31,350 nt of DNA, taken from NCBI RefSeq assembly GCF_000281045.1, contig NW_008246131.1, positions 262,960-294,309 of the forward strand, read 5' to 3'. The notes beneath the pieces were generated by a model that saw only the letters and a list, made by a program, of their open reading frames with translations, ran no database searches and had not been told where the DNA came from. The position numbers were made by a program, and so were the translations under genes. Source of the stretch: Saprolegnia diclina VS20 (taxonomy: Eukaryota > Oomycota > Saprolegniomycetes > Saprolegniales > Saprolegniaceae). Below, piece by piece: positions 11,001 through 21,700 of this stretch (positions are counted from its first letter, which is position 1; each line of letters starts with the position of its first letter).

Positions 11001-12880
11001 TCAATGCACCTTCTTGGTCGCACTGCCGTCGTCGTCGAACTCGTACAAGATTTGGTACACGACGATGCCGTTGAAGGCAACGACGACCGACCAAAAGAGG
11101 ATCCAATGGCTCCACATGAGAAAGCCCACGGTAGCGTTGAGCGCCAGAAGCAGCACGTAGAGTGTGCTCGTCTTGCGACCGCCTGGCGCCCGTACATCGT
11201 GGGGTGAAATCGAAGGGCCATCAGTGGCCGTGGGTGGTGCTAATAGCGACGTCGTCTCCTCGTCGGCTCCATCGTCGTCGTCGTCGTTTTCGCTTACTTC
11301 GTCGTCATCGTCGTCCGACTTGGCGCCGATTTCGTGCTTGGTCGCCCAGCTCACGAGAAAGATCGACTTGGAAATGGCTTGGCGCCAGCTCACAAAGTCG
11401 TCTTCGCTCTCTGTGCACAGAATCCTAAGCAACTTTCAGGCTGGACCGACGACCCGTCGCCGCATTCTACCACATGACTTTGCCGCGGCTCACAGTAAAC
11501 ACAAACGGTGTCGGGCCATGGAGGTGCCGGGCGTCAACGACCGACAACGAGGCCTCGGCCGACGCCAGTTTCAAGCGGCCTTGGGGACCCTCCCTACAGT
11601 AGTGCATTGATCGCACCGGTAGCAGTGGCAAGGCGGCGACAGACCGTGTCACGGACGCTTGATTGTCGTAGCATCGAAGGATGCCATTGTTGCCGTCGAG
11701 CGTAAACCACTTGCGGTACCACGACTCGCCGCCGCCGTGCAGAAGCGCGTGCTTGAGCTTCGTCTGGCGGCGCTGGATGATCATCGGGCCGGCTTTGAGC
11801 CACGGCTCGGGCTTGGACCAGCCAATGATCTTGCGCATTGACGTGTGCACGAGGCGCCGCGGCGACAGCAGGATCGGCGCTCGGTGGACGTGTTCAATAT
11901 AGCCTGTCGGTGTCTCGGCGCTCGTGTCGCTGGCACGGGACGTCTCAGCACTGCGCGGCTTGGGCGACTGCCTACATGGCCATGATACCTCGTTCGAGAA
12001 GGAGGCGGCTACGAGCGCGGCGACTTGGCGACGACTTCGGCGTGGTATGTGACCACCTTGGACCGGTGCCAGACGTACGAGTTGTCCCACGTGAGCGTGC
12101 AGAGCCCGGGCGTCGGGCAGCGCACGAGGCCCTTGAGCGCAGCCTCGCGCGAGTAGACTTGAAGCGTGTCGTCGTTGAGCGAGATCGAGAAGCCAATGTC
12201 GTGCTTGCGCGTGGCGAACTGGTATGCGACGGCCGCGTGCGCACTCGGGATCTCGAGCGACACCGAGTACGATTGGCCTTTCCGAATCGTGACGGTGGTC
12301 GCATCATTCGGCGGCAGCACGTCGTCGTCGTCGCTGCCGTCGGACGCGGCGGGCGTCGGGTCGCGAAAGAACTGCCGGAGGAGGTCGCTCGTCGAGATGC
12401 ACTCGAGGCTCAAAAGCTGCTGCAGAAAGAGCTCGAGCTCCTACACGGTGGCATGGGCCATGGATCGTAGCAGCTATGGAAATGCGTACAGGGTACTTGA
12501 GCTGGATGTACGCGCTGTCAAACCGCCCGAGCTTCATCGACGGCAAGGCCACAAGCGGCGACCGCGGGTATTTCTTGCGCAGCTAGAGACCATCCTAGAC
12601 TTCTTGTCATGCGCTAGTGACGTACTTGATGGTGCAGCGACTGAAACTGCGCGTACGACCGGTGGATGGTCTCGGGCGGACCGGTCGACGCGTCCGACAC
12701 GAGCAGGTCAAAGACGACGTGGTACGGCCGGCGGCTCATCATCGTGTCGAGGTTGAGCCGGCGCCGGCTACCAACGCGCGCCTCCTTGAGCACGAGCGCG
12801 TGGCCCTGCACCGTCACGGCGACGACCGGCGTCGGCAGCAGCAGCGGGCTCGGCCGGCGCGTGGCCACGGCCTTCTCCAT
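11001..12880 (-). CDS. PX-GOLD-PH protein with C-terminal membrane hairpin
   Basis: Five exons (12626-12880, 12490-12582, 12013-12440, 11471-11971, 11001-11424) joined over introns of 43, 49, 41 and 46 nt give 566 aa; every join keeps frame and rebuilds a domain. Residues about 18-135 form a PX domain (IHRSYAQFQSLHHQLRKKYP, then a C-terminal helix ELELFLQQLLS), which binds phosphoinositides. Residues about 164-252 form a GOLD domain (TVTIRKGQSYSVSLEI ... CTLTWDNSY), typical of Golgi and secretory traffic proteins. A PH domain follows (WYRKWFTLDG ... LCTESEDDFVSWRQAI). An acidic linker leads to about 40 hydrophobic residues (514-553), probably a two-helix hairpin, and the chain ends KKVH, matching the KKxx COPI retrieval signal. 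A role as a lipid-sensing ER/Golgi adaptor is inferred. The start is the first ATG after the initiator-like element at 12918-12933. Confidence 0.82.
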
Positions 12881-12917
12881 GCTCGGATCCAAAAATATAC
12901 GCGCAAAATCCGGCAAA

Positions 12918-12933
12918 ATCCGGCAAAATGAGC
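12918..12933 (-). promoter_or_regulatory. initiator-type core promoter of the PX-GOLD-PH gene
   Basis: On the minus strand GCTCATTTTGCCGGAT starts at 12933, close to the published oomycete start-site consensus GCTCATTYYNCAWTTT. It lies about 40 bp before the ATG at 12880, as expected for short oomycete 5' UTRs. A second CCGGATTTT copy follows directly. Confidence 0.5.
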
Positions 12934-12968
12934 AAAAGAGCAAAATCAAATTCGATATTCACGAGGAA

Positions 12969-14189
12969 TTACAACGAAAGGTACGGCTTGCGCGTGCCAG
13001 CTTCGTTGGTGCGTGGCGCAGCGACCACGTTGTTGTCGGCGTACCGGCGGCGGCCTTGCTTGGCGTCGTACCGGCGCTTGATGAGGATGCCGAGGACGAT
13101 AATGACGACGCACGCGGCAATGATGATGCCGAGCGCGAGATAGCTCGTGCCAGAGTTGTCCGAGGGCAAGTCGACCTGGTCCGAGTACTCGTTGAACTTG
13201 GCCATCTTCTTCACATCGACAAAGTAGCCGCGGTCCCACATGAGCGAAAACGCCTTCTGGAAGAAGCTACCCGCGTTCGGCCCGCCCTTGAGCGCGTCCG
13301 AGCCCGACGCTGCGCAGACGCCGTCCGACTCGCCGGGCACCTTGAGCCAGAGAAAGTAGTCGATGAGGTCGTTGGCCGTGTTGTTGGTCGACGGCACGCC
13401 AACGCCCGCGTAGCGCGAGTTGCACCACTCGCCCGTGCCGGCCTTCGGGCCGCGGTAGTTGCGCGAGGTATCAATAACGCAGTGGTACGCGTTCTCGGTC
13501 AGCGCGCCAAAGCTCTCGCACATGGTCGTCATCTCGGCGTTGGTGCGGTAGTTGGACGTGCCGAGCGCGATGCCGTTGATGCGGCCCGTCGACGTAAACT
13601 GCTTGAGCGTCTCTTTGACGAGCGTCTGGTTGAACGCGGTTTCGAGCATCCAGTAGCCAACATCGATGTACATGAGCGAGTTGGTGTTCTCGGTCAAGAC
13701 CGGGATCGCCTTGGCCATGTTGTCGAGGTACCCGTTCGTCTTGGCGCACTCTTCCTTGAGCGCAAGGCCGACCGCATCCGGCTCCATAATGTAGAGCACC
13801 GGGCGCTTCCCGACCAAATCGGCGAGATCCTGGACCCACTTCGCGTACGCGTCGGCGCCGCCAATCGAGTTGGAGCCGCGGTTACTCTCCTTGGCGCTGC
13901 AATCCTTGTTGGGCAGGCCGTAGACGATGATGACGGGCAGCGTGTCTTCGCCGCACTTGTTCAACAGCTTCTGCATCGACTTGTACGCGCTCTCGTCGTT
14001 GTCCGTGTACCACGACGCGACCGTCACGTTCTTGAGCGCGTTGAACGCCGCCTTGTAGTTGGGGTACTGCGACGCCGCGCTCTCGTACGTGGGCGGCGAA
14101 ATGCCGCAGAGCGGGTAATCACTCTGGCCAGAGACGGCGGCGCTCAAGCAGGCCACCGCGGCCGCCATCAACTCGACGAAGCGGACCAT
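12969..14189 (-). CDS. glycoside hydrolase family 6 enzyme, membrane anchored
   Basis: Intronless, 406 aa. A signal peptide (MVRFVELMAAAVACLSAAVSG) precedes a catalytic domain of about 310 residues. GH6 hallmarks: ASWYTDND (D63/D65) near the first catalytic Asp region, VYGLPNKDC with the likely acid D96 (family usually RDC; here KDC), YIMEPDAVGLA matching the second family signature, and LKVPGESDGV with D289 at the place of the conserved base-like Asp. GH6 enzymes are inverting cellobiohydrolases or endoglucanases cutting beta-1,4-glucan. A single membrane span (350-371) and a short basic tail (KRRYDAKQGRRR) follow, so the enzyme would face outward and could act on the organism's own cellulosic wall; this is inference. 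No cellulose-binding module is seen. An in-frame ATG at 14228 would add 13 residues. Confidence 0.9.
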   Translation of the reverse strand: MVRFVELMAAAVACLSAAVSGQSDYPLCGISPPTYESAASQYPNYKAAFNALKNVTVASWYTDNDESAYKSMQKLLNKCGEDTLPVIIVYGLPNKDCSAKESNRGSNSIGGADAYAKWVQDLADLVGKRPVLYIMEPDAVGLALKEECAKTNGYLDNMAKAIPVLTENTNSLMYIDVGYWMLETAFNQTLVKETLKQFTSTGRINGIALGTSNYRTNAEMTTMCESFGALTENAYHCVIDTSRNYRGPKAGTGEWCNSRYAGVGVPSTNNTANDLIDYFLWLKVPGESDGVCAASGSDALKGGPNAGSFFQKAFSLMWDRGYFVDVKKMAKFNEYSDQVDLPSDNSGTSYLALGIIIAACVVIIVLGILIKRRYDAKQGRRRYADNNVVAAPRTNEAGTRKPYLSL

Positions 14190-15777
14190 CTTCCTCAGCA
14201 GATGCGATTTCAGATGTGTGCAACGCATAGCCGCGGGGGTGTCCGGATACCGCCTTTCCCACCAGCCAAGCGTTTCCCACGTAATCGTCAAATAGTGTAG
14301 TGAGCTTAAAGAACTGCAAACGCGAGGACGACACGGATGATGGATGGTTTTGGACATGCAAACGACGGCGCAGGAGTGCCAAAGGGAGCGCCCAATGCTT
14401 GAGATCTCGACGCAATGGCTTGCAAGCGTTGAGATGATCGAGAACACATCGCGTTCCTGAACGTTGTTACGCGCAGTGGGCAGAGACCAGCTCGACTGAA
14501 CGCTTTCCATAGTAATTCCAAGCTTCGACCGAGATCCAAGCCGACGATGGAGACGCTAATTCGTGCGCATCAACTGGAATTTGTAGCTGGCGATCGACAC
14601 GTTAGTTTGTGGGAATCAACCAAGTGCATTGCTCACGACTGGCGAGAAGAGAGTTCTCTCGTGCTTGGTCGCCGTGCACCCTCGGCAGTGGCCTTTCATG
14701 CGCCGTCGCAAGCCACAAAGCGCTCCGTCCATCGACTGCGAACTCGAACGTATCTTCAATCGGTATGGGCATCGAGTCGCCAGACAGCGCGAATATTCAC
14801 ACTATTTATGTTACATAATTTTCACACACCAACGTGGTGGGAAATGCAAGCTGGCAAGGCGGCAAGATGGATATATCGTATCCGGACAAACGTGAAAATT
14901 TGTCGCCGATCTCCTCGCACCCCATCCGGTTCGAAGCTGGCGTCACTGGCACGATACCGTAGACACCACCTCGCTATTGCCGCCAAGAGCAGCAGTCCCG
15001 CGCGCCATTTCGTCGAGCGAAGGACCGTGAGCTGCGCTGTCCACTGTTAATATAGAGCTATAGCGAATGGATCGACCATTAATTCGGACGACGGAAGACG
15101 CCAAGGGCACGCGTGAGTCGCAGAAAGCTGCCGTTGCAGCACGTGGCGTAATGGACGTGTCCCGTTGTAATGGCGTCGATTTTCACGCGATCAGTCCATT
15201 TCACACCACTATTTTACACGGTTGGAATCGCAGTTGCCGGTCGTGGCGATGTCTGTCCAACGCAATGTCCAACGCTCTTTTGCCGGCATTGCGATGGTCG
15301 TGGGAAGCATCCATTGTTTACGCTCCCAGTCCAGAGCCATCCATGCAACCATGCACCTGTGGCCCAGAAAAACACACATGTGAAAAACAGATACGCTAAA
15401 GCCACGTTTTACTCGCCTTGGGACACGGTCAAACCAGCCCCCTCGCCTATATACTTTAATGCAGATAGACTACGGGGTCCATGCCATAAAAACAGCAGTT
15501 CCCTTGAAAAATACGCGTTTTAGAATTGATGTACGTTTTTCTCCGGTGCTGCCGGATACATTATCCGGATGTGGCCCAAAGATATTTGCTTGTCAAGGGA
15601 CATATCAAGACAACTGGAGGCGAGTCAAGAAATGCAAAGAGCTATGAAAGAGTTAGTGTTGGAAGACCCACCTTGGGGCTGTCGCCACACTCATGACTCG
15701 TACAGTCGGTGAAATGTAGAGTGATATTTATAGCTTTTAGCTATCTTGCAGTAAGTGCAATATGCAACTTCCAACAG
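14190..15777. other. intergenic region, about 1.6 kb
   Basis: No supported gene. It holds the promoter of the GH6 gene and the 3' flank of the giant gene. TCCGGATAC at 14242-14250 is about 53 bp before the GH6 ATG, and a GCTCACTAC initiator-like sequence lies near 14305 on the minus strand. Further copies of the same motif are at 14879-14887 and 15562-15570, the latter paired with CCGGATAC at 15552. Open frames here show no family features. Confidence 0.5.
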
Positions 15778-18700
15778 TTAGTGCTTCTTGGCGTCGTTGG
15801 CGGTCGAGATGGACGCGGGCGGTTGGAGCTGGCGCACGACGGCGCCGTGCGTCGGGTGCAGAATAAGCAGTGCGAGCGCCTTGACCTGGAGGAGGTGCTT
15901 GGTGTCGTTGATGCCCATGTAGTCGAAGCAGCCGCAAATGTCCGTGTACCCGTCCTTGTAGAACCGGCCTTTGGCGCCGCCGCTCTTGGTTTGCACAAAC
16001 ACCTTGACGTACGCACGCGGCAGCGGCCGGTGGTTGGCAAACACTTGGAGCTTGCCGCCGTCCACGTCAAAGTCCATCTCCATCGAGTCGCAGTAGTGCG
16101 GCCGCGTCACGTCCCACTCGGGGTGCCCCGTCGGCGCAAACGTCACCATCATCTGCAGGCTCTGGAGCGCCTCGGGAATATCAACCGTCGTCGAATTCGC
16201 CGAGAGCTCCACTGCTACCGTCGCGCGCGGCTGCACGAGCGCGATCGACGACGCCTGCGCAGTCTTGGAGCCAAACGGCTCGGTCGAGAACATGACTTCC
16301 ACGTCGACAGGGTACAAGAGCAGGCGGCCGGTCTTGATGCGGTGGCCCTTTTGCACCAACTCGACGCGGTCGCGGTGCACCGTCATGGTGACGCCCACGT
16401 CGTCCATGGCGACTGCGTCGAGAGCCATGCCCCGGTGCACGAGCGCATCGAGCGTCGCCAGCTGCGCCCGCACGTTGGCAAAGAGGTCGTGCCACCGGCG
16501 GTGCGGGTACGACGCGTACGTTTCGCTCGCCGCTCGCGCGCGCGGGTACGACGCCTCAGCGTCCTCACTTGGCCGGAAAAAGTCCAAGTACGCGTCCATG
16601 TAGTCGTACTGCAGCGTTGGCACCGCGTCCCGCGCGACCTTGGCAAAGCACGTGAGCGCCGTATCGACGCGGTTGAAGACGATCAGAAAGTAGGCTAGGA
16701 CGAGGTAGTCGGCGTCGCCGAGCGCCGGAAGGAGCGCGAGCTTGGCGCACACGCGCTCGTAGTGCGCTTGGAGCTCCTTGTTGAGCGGCGTCTTTTGCTT
16801 CTTGGCCGACGCCATCGAGTGCACGCGACGCACAATGTAGGGCGAAAACTCGGCCAGTTCCAGACACGCCTGCAGACTCAGCGGGCCGTCGAGTACGTCG
16901 AGCGAGCCAATGCAGCTCTGAACGCCAGGACCGGCTGCATGCAGAAAGGGCACGGCGCGCTGCAAGACGTCGACAATCCCGACCTTGTCCTTGTGGTACG
17001 CAGCGTACTGAGAGACCGCCGGGCTGTAGACGAAGCGCGCGCGGAGGAGACTCGTCACCGCGTCATAGGAAGCGCGGTCGCGGAGGCGCCACGTGATGCG
17101 ATCGAGGTCGAGCGTCTCGAGCTTCTTGTGCTGCCGCAAAAAGGCAACGACGTCGGCTGTCGACCCGCGGGCTGAGACGTCATGCCACGACGTCGTGTCG
17201 ATGGCCTTGCGCTCGGCCATCACGACAAGCTGCGAGGCGTCCGTTGAGGCAAAGCGCACGGTCGTGTTTTGGATCGCAACGTGCGCAGGGTAGTGCGAAA
17301 ACGTCCCGGGCGCCGCAAAGTAAAAGTAGTAGACGACGATCTCGTTCTCGTTGCCGCCGAGATCAAACGTCGTGCTGCGCGTGAAGAAGCCGTCGCTCTG
17401 CAGCGGAATCGCGCCGTGCGGGATCTGCAAGAGCAGCTGCACGTCCCGCAGCGGGAGCGGGCTCAAGTTGCTCACGGTCACTTGACAGCCGTACATGGTC
17501 TGCGTCACAAACTCGGCCACGGGCTTGAGCAGGCCGTTCGAGACGTTCGAGTCGGCGGGGTTGAACACGGTCTGCGTCACAATGAGGTTGGCGGCCTGCG
17601 CGGCAATCGCGTCCGGCACAACGACGTCGACTTGCTGTTGCAGGTCTTCGTAGTAGACGACGATCGGGTGCGCACCGGCCGCCGTCACACAAATGCTCGC
17701 GTCGTCGACCTGAACCTGCGCGTTGGACGACGTGGACGTGAGCGGCAGGTCCAGCACCGCCATAGCCAGCATGATTTCGGCAAAGCAGCTGTGCGCTTCC
17801 GGAAAGTAGGCCGAGACAAACGGTGCTGTCTTGGACAATCGAAGATGGCGCGCATAGTCGAGCCAGTACTTGTTCATCGCGCTCTGCTTCCATTGACCAT
17901 GCGTCAAGGCAACGCTCGGTGGCAAAAGCCCGCCGCTCCGAAGCTGGCGCGCATCCGTGCCGTCGTGATACCGCGTCTCAACGTGCTTCTTGGTGCTCCC
18001 AGGCGCCTTGTAGATCTTGCGCGCAGCCACCTTTGTCGCGTCGCCATCTTTGTTGTCACCGATGTCGTCATCGCTGTCATCGTCGTCGTCGTCGTCATCG
18101 TCGCACAAGTCGTACTCCTCGTCCGAGTCGCGATGGCTCTTTTTGAACGGGGTAGCCGCCGGCGCAGCGCTGAACGACGATGCACCAAACGCACCAAACG
18201 TCGGGGCGCTCGAGGCCGGTTTATCAGTAGCAAACCCCGAGGTGGGGGCCGCGCTGCCAAACGCAAATTCCGCCGACGACGCTGCAAAGCCAAAAGGACT
18301 CGCAGCCATCGCGGGTCGCGCAGGAGTAGTCGTGGTGGCACCAAAGGCAAAAGGCGATGACGTGGGCGCGTAGGCCGGCGACGTGGGGGAGTACGCAGGC
18401 GACGTGGGGGAGTACGCAGGCGACGTTGGCGAATACTGAGGTACCGCACAACTTTCGCGCAGCTTACCTGACAGAACCAAGCCCTCGTCTTCAAACGTGA
18501 CGCGCGAATCGTCGGCGTCGGCGTCGGCGTCGAGTAAAACAGCGTCGTCGTCGTTCTTGGCGACAAGAACGTGCTCAAAGAGTGCCGGGAGCTTGAGCGT
18601 CGTCGCGTCGTCGTAGTAGCTCTCGATGAGCCGCTCGACATGGTCGCAAATGCCGTCGGCTGTCGGCAGCGCCTCGGCCAGCAGCAGCAGTTCAATCAAC

Positions 18701-21700
18701 GTCAGTCGTTCCAGTTGCACGTGCGACGCCGCGATCGCCGCCAGTACATCGATGTGACCAAGAACGTAATGGTCGACAAACGACTTGACGAGCTTGGCCT
18801 CAAGGTGCGGCGCGACAACGGCGAGGAAGAAGCTCCGGTCCTTCTTGAACAAGAAGACGTTCAACTCGCCCGATGCATTCGCGCTGTAGAGCGCCGCCTT
18901 CTGCTTCGTATCGTAGCTACCCCACGCCTTGAGAAAGGCGTTCAAGAGCACACTGCGCGATGTGAGGGCGTCAAGAAGGCTGAACGCGTGCTCGATCGAG
19001 TCGTAGACCTCAACTTTGGTCGCCGACGTGCGCGCCAGACGCAGGGTTTCGCCCGGCGAGAGGCATTTGTGGCCGCGGTACTGCAGGTAGTGCACTCCTG
19101 GCTCCGTCCCGAGGGCCTCGGCGCTCGAGAGACGCGTGTCGCGCAGCGGCACCTTCCCGCGCGGCTCCGTACGTGGTCCGACGTCCAGATTCGTATGGCG
19201 CGACGCCGTGACCTCGCCGTCAATCGCGACAACTGCAACCTCGTACACGCCAGAGAGCGTCTGGACATCGAGCAATGCGACAGCAGCACCCGCATCGTCC
19301 ACGGCGACGTTGAAGAAGACGACGGAACCGTCTGCGAGAAACGACGTGTTGGCGCGCCGCGATTCCCCAAAAGAAGAACTGGGCAAACAACGTCCCATCA
19401 TACGACGCATGGCTGACTTGGCGAGCCTCGATTGAGCGGCGTACCCTTCACCTTGACTCGTCTCGGCGAGGTTGCCGCTCGACGTCTCCTCGACAGCGTA
19501 CGGGTGGAGCAGCAGCGACGGGTGCGGCAAGGCCGAGCCTTGCAGGAGCGCCGAGTGTGGGTGTGCGCTCACGTACGCCCGGCGGCTCAGCACGTACGCG
19601 TACTCGTCGCTAATGCGCTTGCTGGCAAAGTACGTCGACGACGGGTACGACGAGTTGTGTTCGACACTGGCGCTCGCCCGGGACGTAATGTCGAGGTAGC
19701 TGTCGCTCGCAAAGCCACCGTCGTCCAGAAAACGCTTGCACACAATGTGGACACGCGTCGCCGGCGTCGCATTGCCCAGCTGCACACGGATCGCATCCGG
19801 CGTCGACGCGACGGACGCAATGACCACCGGGCGATTCGGGATGGATGTCCCAATGATCGTGTCGTTGCCGTGAAGCAGGTACCGCGTGTGCGTCTTGGAC
19901 GGCGGCAAGAGCTCTTTCTCCAGGATGCGCACCTTGTAGCAAGCCCCAAACGGCTTGAGCGTCACTCGGTACCAGCCAGCAACGGCCGCCGTAAGCGCCA
20001 AGCAGCCGTCGTCTTGGACAACGACAGCGCACGCGTCCGGCGCGGGCACCGACGTATACGTCGTGTTGTGGCTCGTGTGCGTCTGCGTGAGCGCAATCCA
20101 GCCGCGCTCGACCCACGAGCGCAGCGTCGCTTGGATGTTACTCGGCACCGGCAGTACGACAACGTCGTTGACGGCGGCGTGGAGCGTCGGAGCGTTCGGC
20201 GCCGAGACGAACCGGCTCCAGCTCGAGTGGTCGGCCAGGCCCGGAAGGGTCCACGTCCAGTACCCGCCTGTCGCCGACGTCACTTGAATCGACTTGATGT
20301 CGTCCAGGGGTCCGAGATGCACTTCGCCATGCTCGTTCGAGACGGCTGCGCGCTCAACTTGCTCGGCGAGCGCCAAGTGGTGGAAGCGAACCGCCAACGA
20401 CGCTTTCGCTACCGGCTCGCCGTTGTGTCCGAGTACGAGCAGCACAAACGCCTTCTCAATCGTCTTGAGGTGCACACCAAAAAGCTGGCCGTCGTGGCCC
20501 GTACTTGTGTGGAGGCTAAACTGCTGTACATGTTCGACATGACGCAGCGTTGTCGCCCGCTTCGACGATGATCCAGACGCCGAGGCCACGTCCCCCGACA
20601 ACTTGATTTGGAGCGAGATAGCGTCACTTGGAATCTCAATCACGCGCGCGAGGTCGCGCGTGTCGCTCAAGCGTGCGAGGTTCCGGAGCTCCTTGCGGTT
20701 GACCGTCCCTGCCCGGCTCGTTGTCTCCATTGTCAAGACGGTGTTTTGGAGCAAACTCGTGGGCGCAAGCGCGCCGTTGACGTACAAGGCGCCACGAACG
20801 AGCACAGTCGCTCGGAAGCCGGGCACGAGCTGCTCGGCGTCGATCGCAATCTTGGCCTCGAGGGCGTACGCCTCCTCGCAATACGCAAAATCGCCCAGCA
20901 CGCCGAAGTCCTCGACGCCGACAACCACCGGGTACTTGGTCGAAATCGAGGTCGTCTCGTCGAGCGCGGCGTAATAGGGCACCGTGGCCACACCGTCGAC
21001 CGCAGCAAATGTCTTGACGATCGCTCGGTTGACCGGGTCGGGCAGCGCCACGACAAAGTCCCGCAGCGGCGCATGGGCTTCGTCAAACGCGCGAAAGTCG
21101 TGGCCAGCGACCGTACACTGTTGTACAAAATGCAAATGGCCCTTCCGAATGACCGCGCGGCACGCCGCATCGGCACCCACGACTTCGACGACAAAGACGC
21201 CGCGGCGAATCGCGTCCAGCGACGGGAACGCAATGCGGTGCGCCGTGCGCACGTGGCTCGGAACGTTCTCGAACGCGACCGTAAACTCTTCGTTGGGCAA
21301 GAGCCCGTCGAGCGAGATGTTGCTCTTGATGGCTTCGAACGTCCGGCGCAGCCCGTCGGCCACGTTGAGTTGGAAGAGCTGCACCGTGATGGACGCCGTG
21401 TTCTTGACGTGCAGCAGCAGCGAGACGGGCGCGTCCGGGGCAAACGTATCCGGGTTGGACGCAGCAAAACGCACCTCGGACGACTCGAAGACGTCGTGCT
21501 CGACGCCCGAATCGACCAAGTACGCTTCGTACTCGGCCCGCGACCCTTTACCCGAGCTCAGCATCGCCACCGCGAGCTGCGTTTGGAGAAACATTGGCTC
21601 GAGGTACGGCTCAAAGTCGCTCGCTTCCGCACCAGCCGGCAGCAAGTGCGTCAGAAAACCCTTGATGAGGCGCTACAGCACGGCGATGAGATATATGAAA

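Noticed and set aside
14229-14510. N-terminal extension of the GH6 frame up to 14510.
   Set aside because: The extra 94 residues lack domain features and would bury the signal peptide; the frame is open there by chance.
14929-14945. GGTTCGAAGC, like a tRNA T-loop.
   Set aside because: No matching acceptor, D or anticodon arms could be built around it.
15170-15523. 117-codon frame with clustered Cys/His (CPTQCPTLFCRHCDGRGKH), like a zinc finger.
   Set aside because: Spacing fits no zinc-finger family, the rest of the frame is featureless, and no adjoining exon was found.
18065-18110. GTC/ATC triplet run resembling a microsatellite.
   Set aside because: It codes for the Asp run of the giant protein, so it is explained by coding sequence.
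18436-18467. A 32-nt GTAAGC...CTCAG intron just before the heptads.
   Set aside because: Too short, not a multiple of three, and its removal would break a frame that stays open for almost 2,000 codons.
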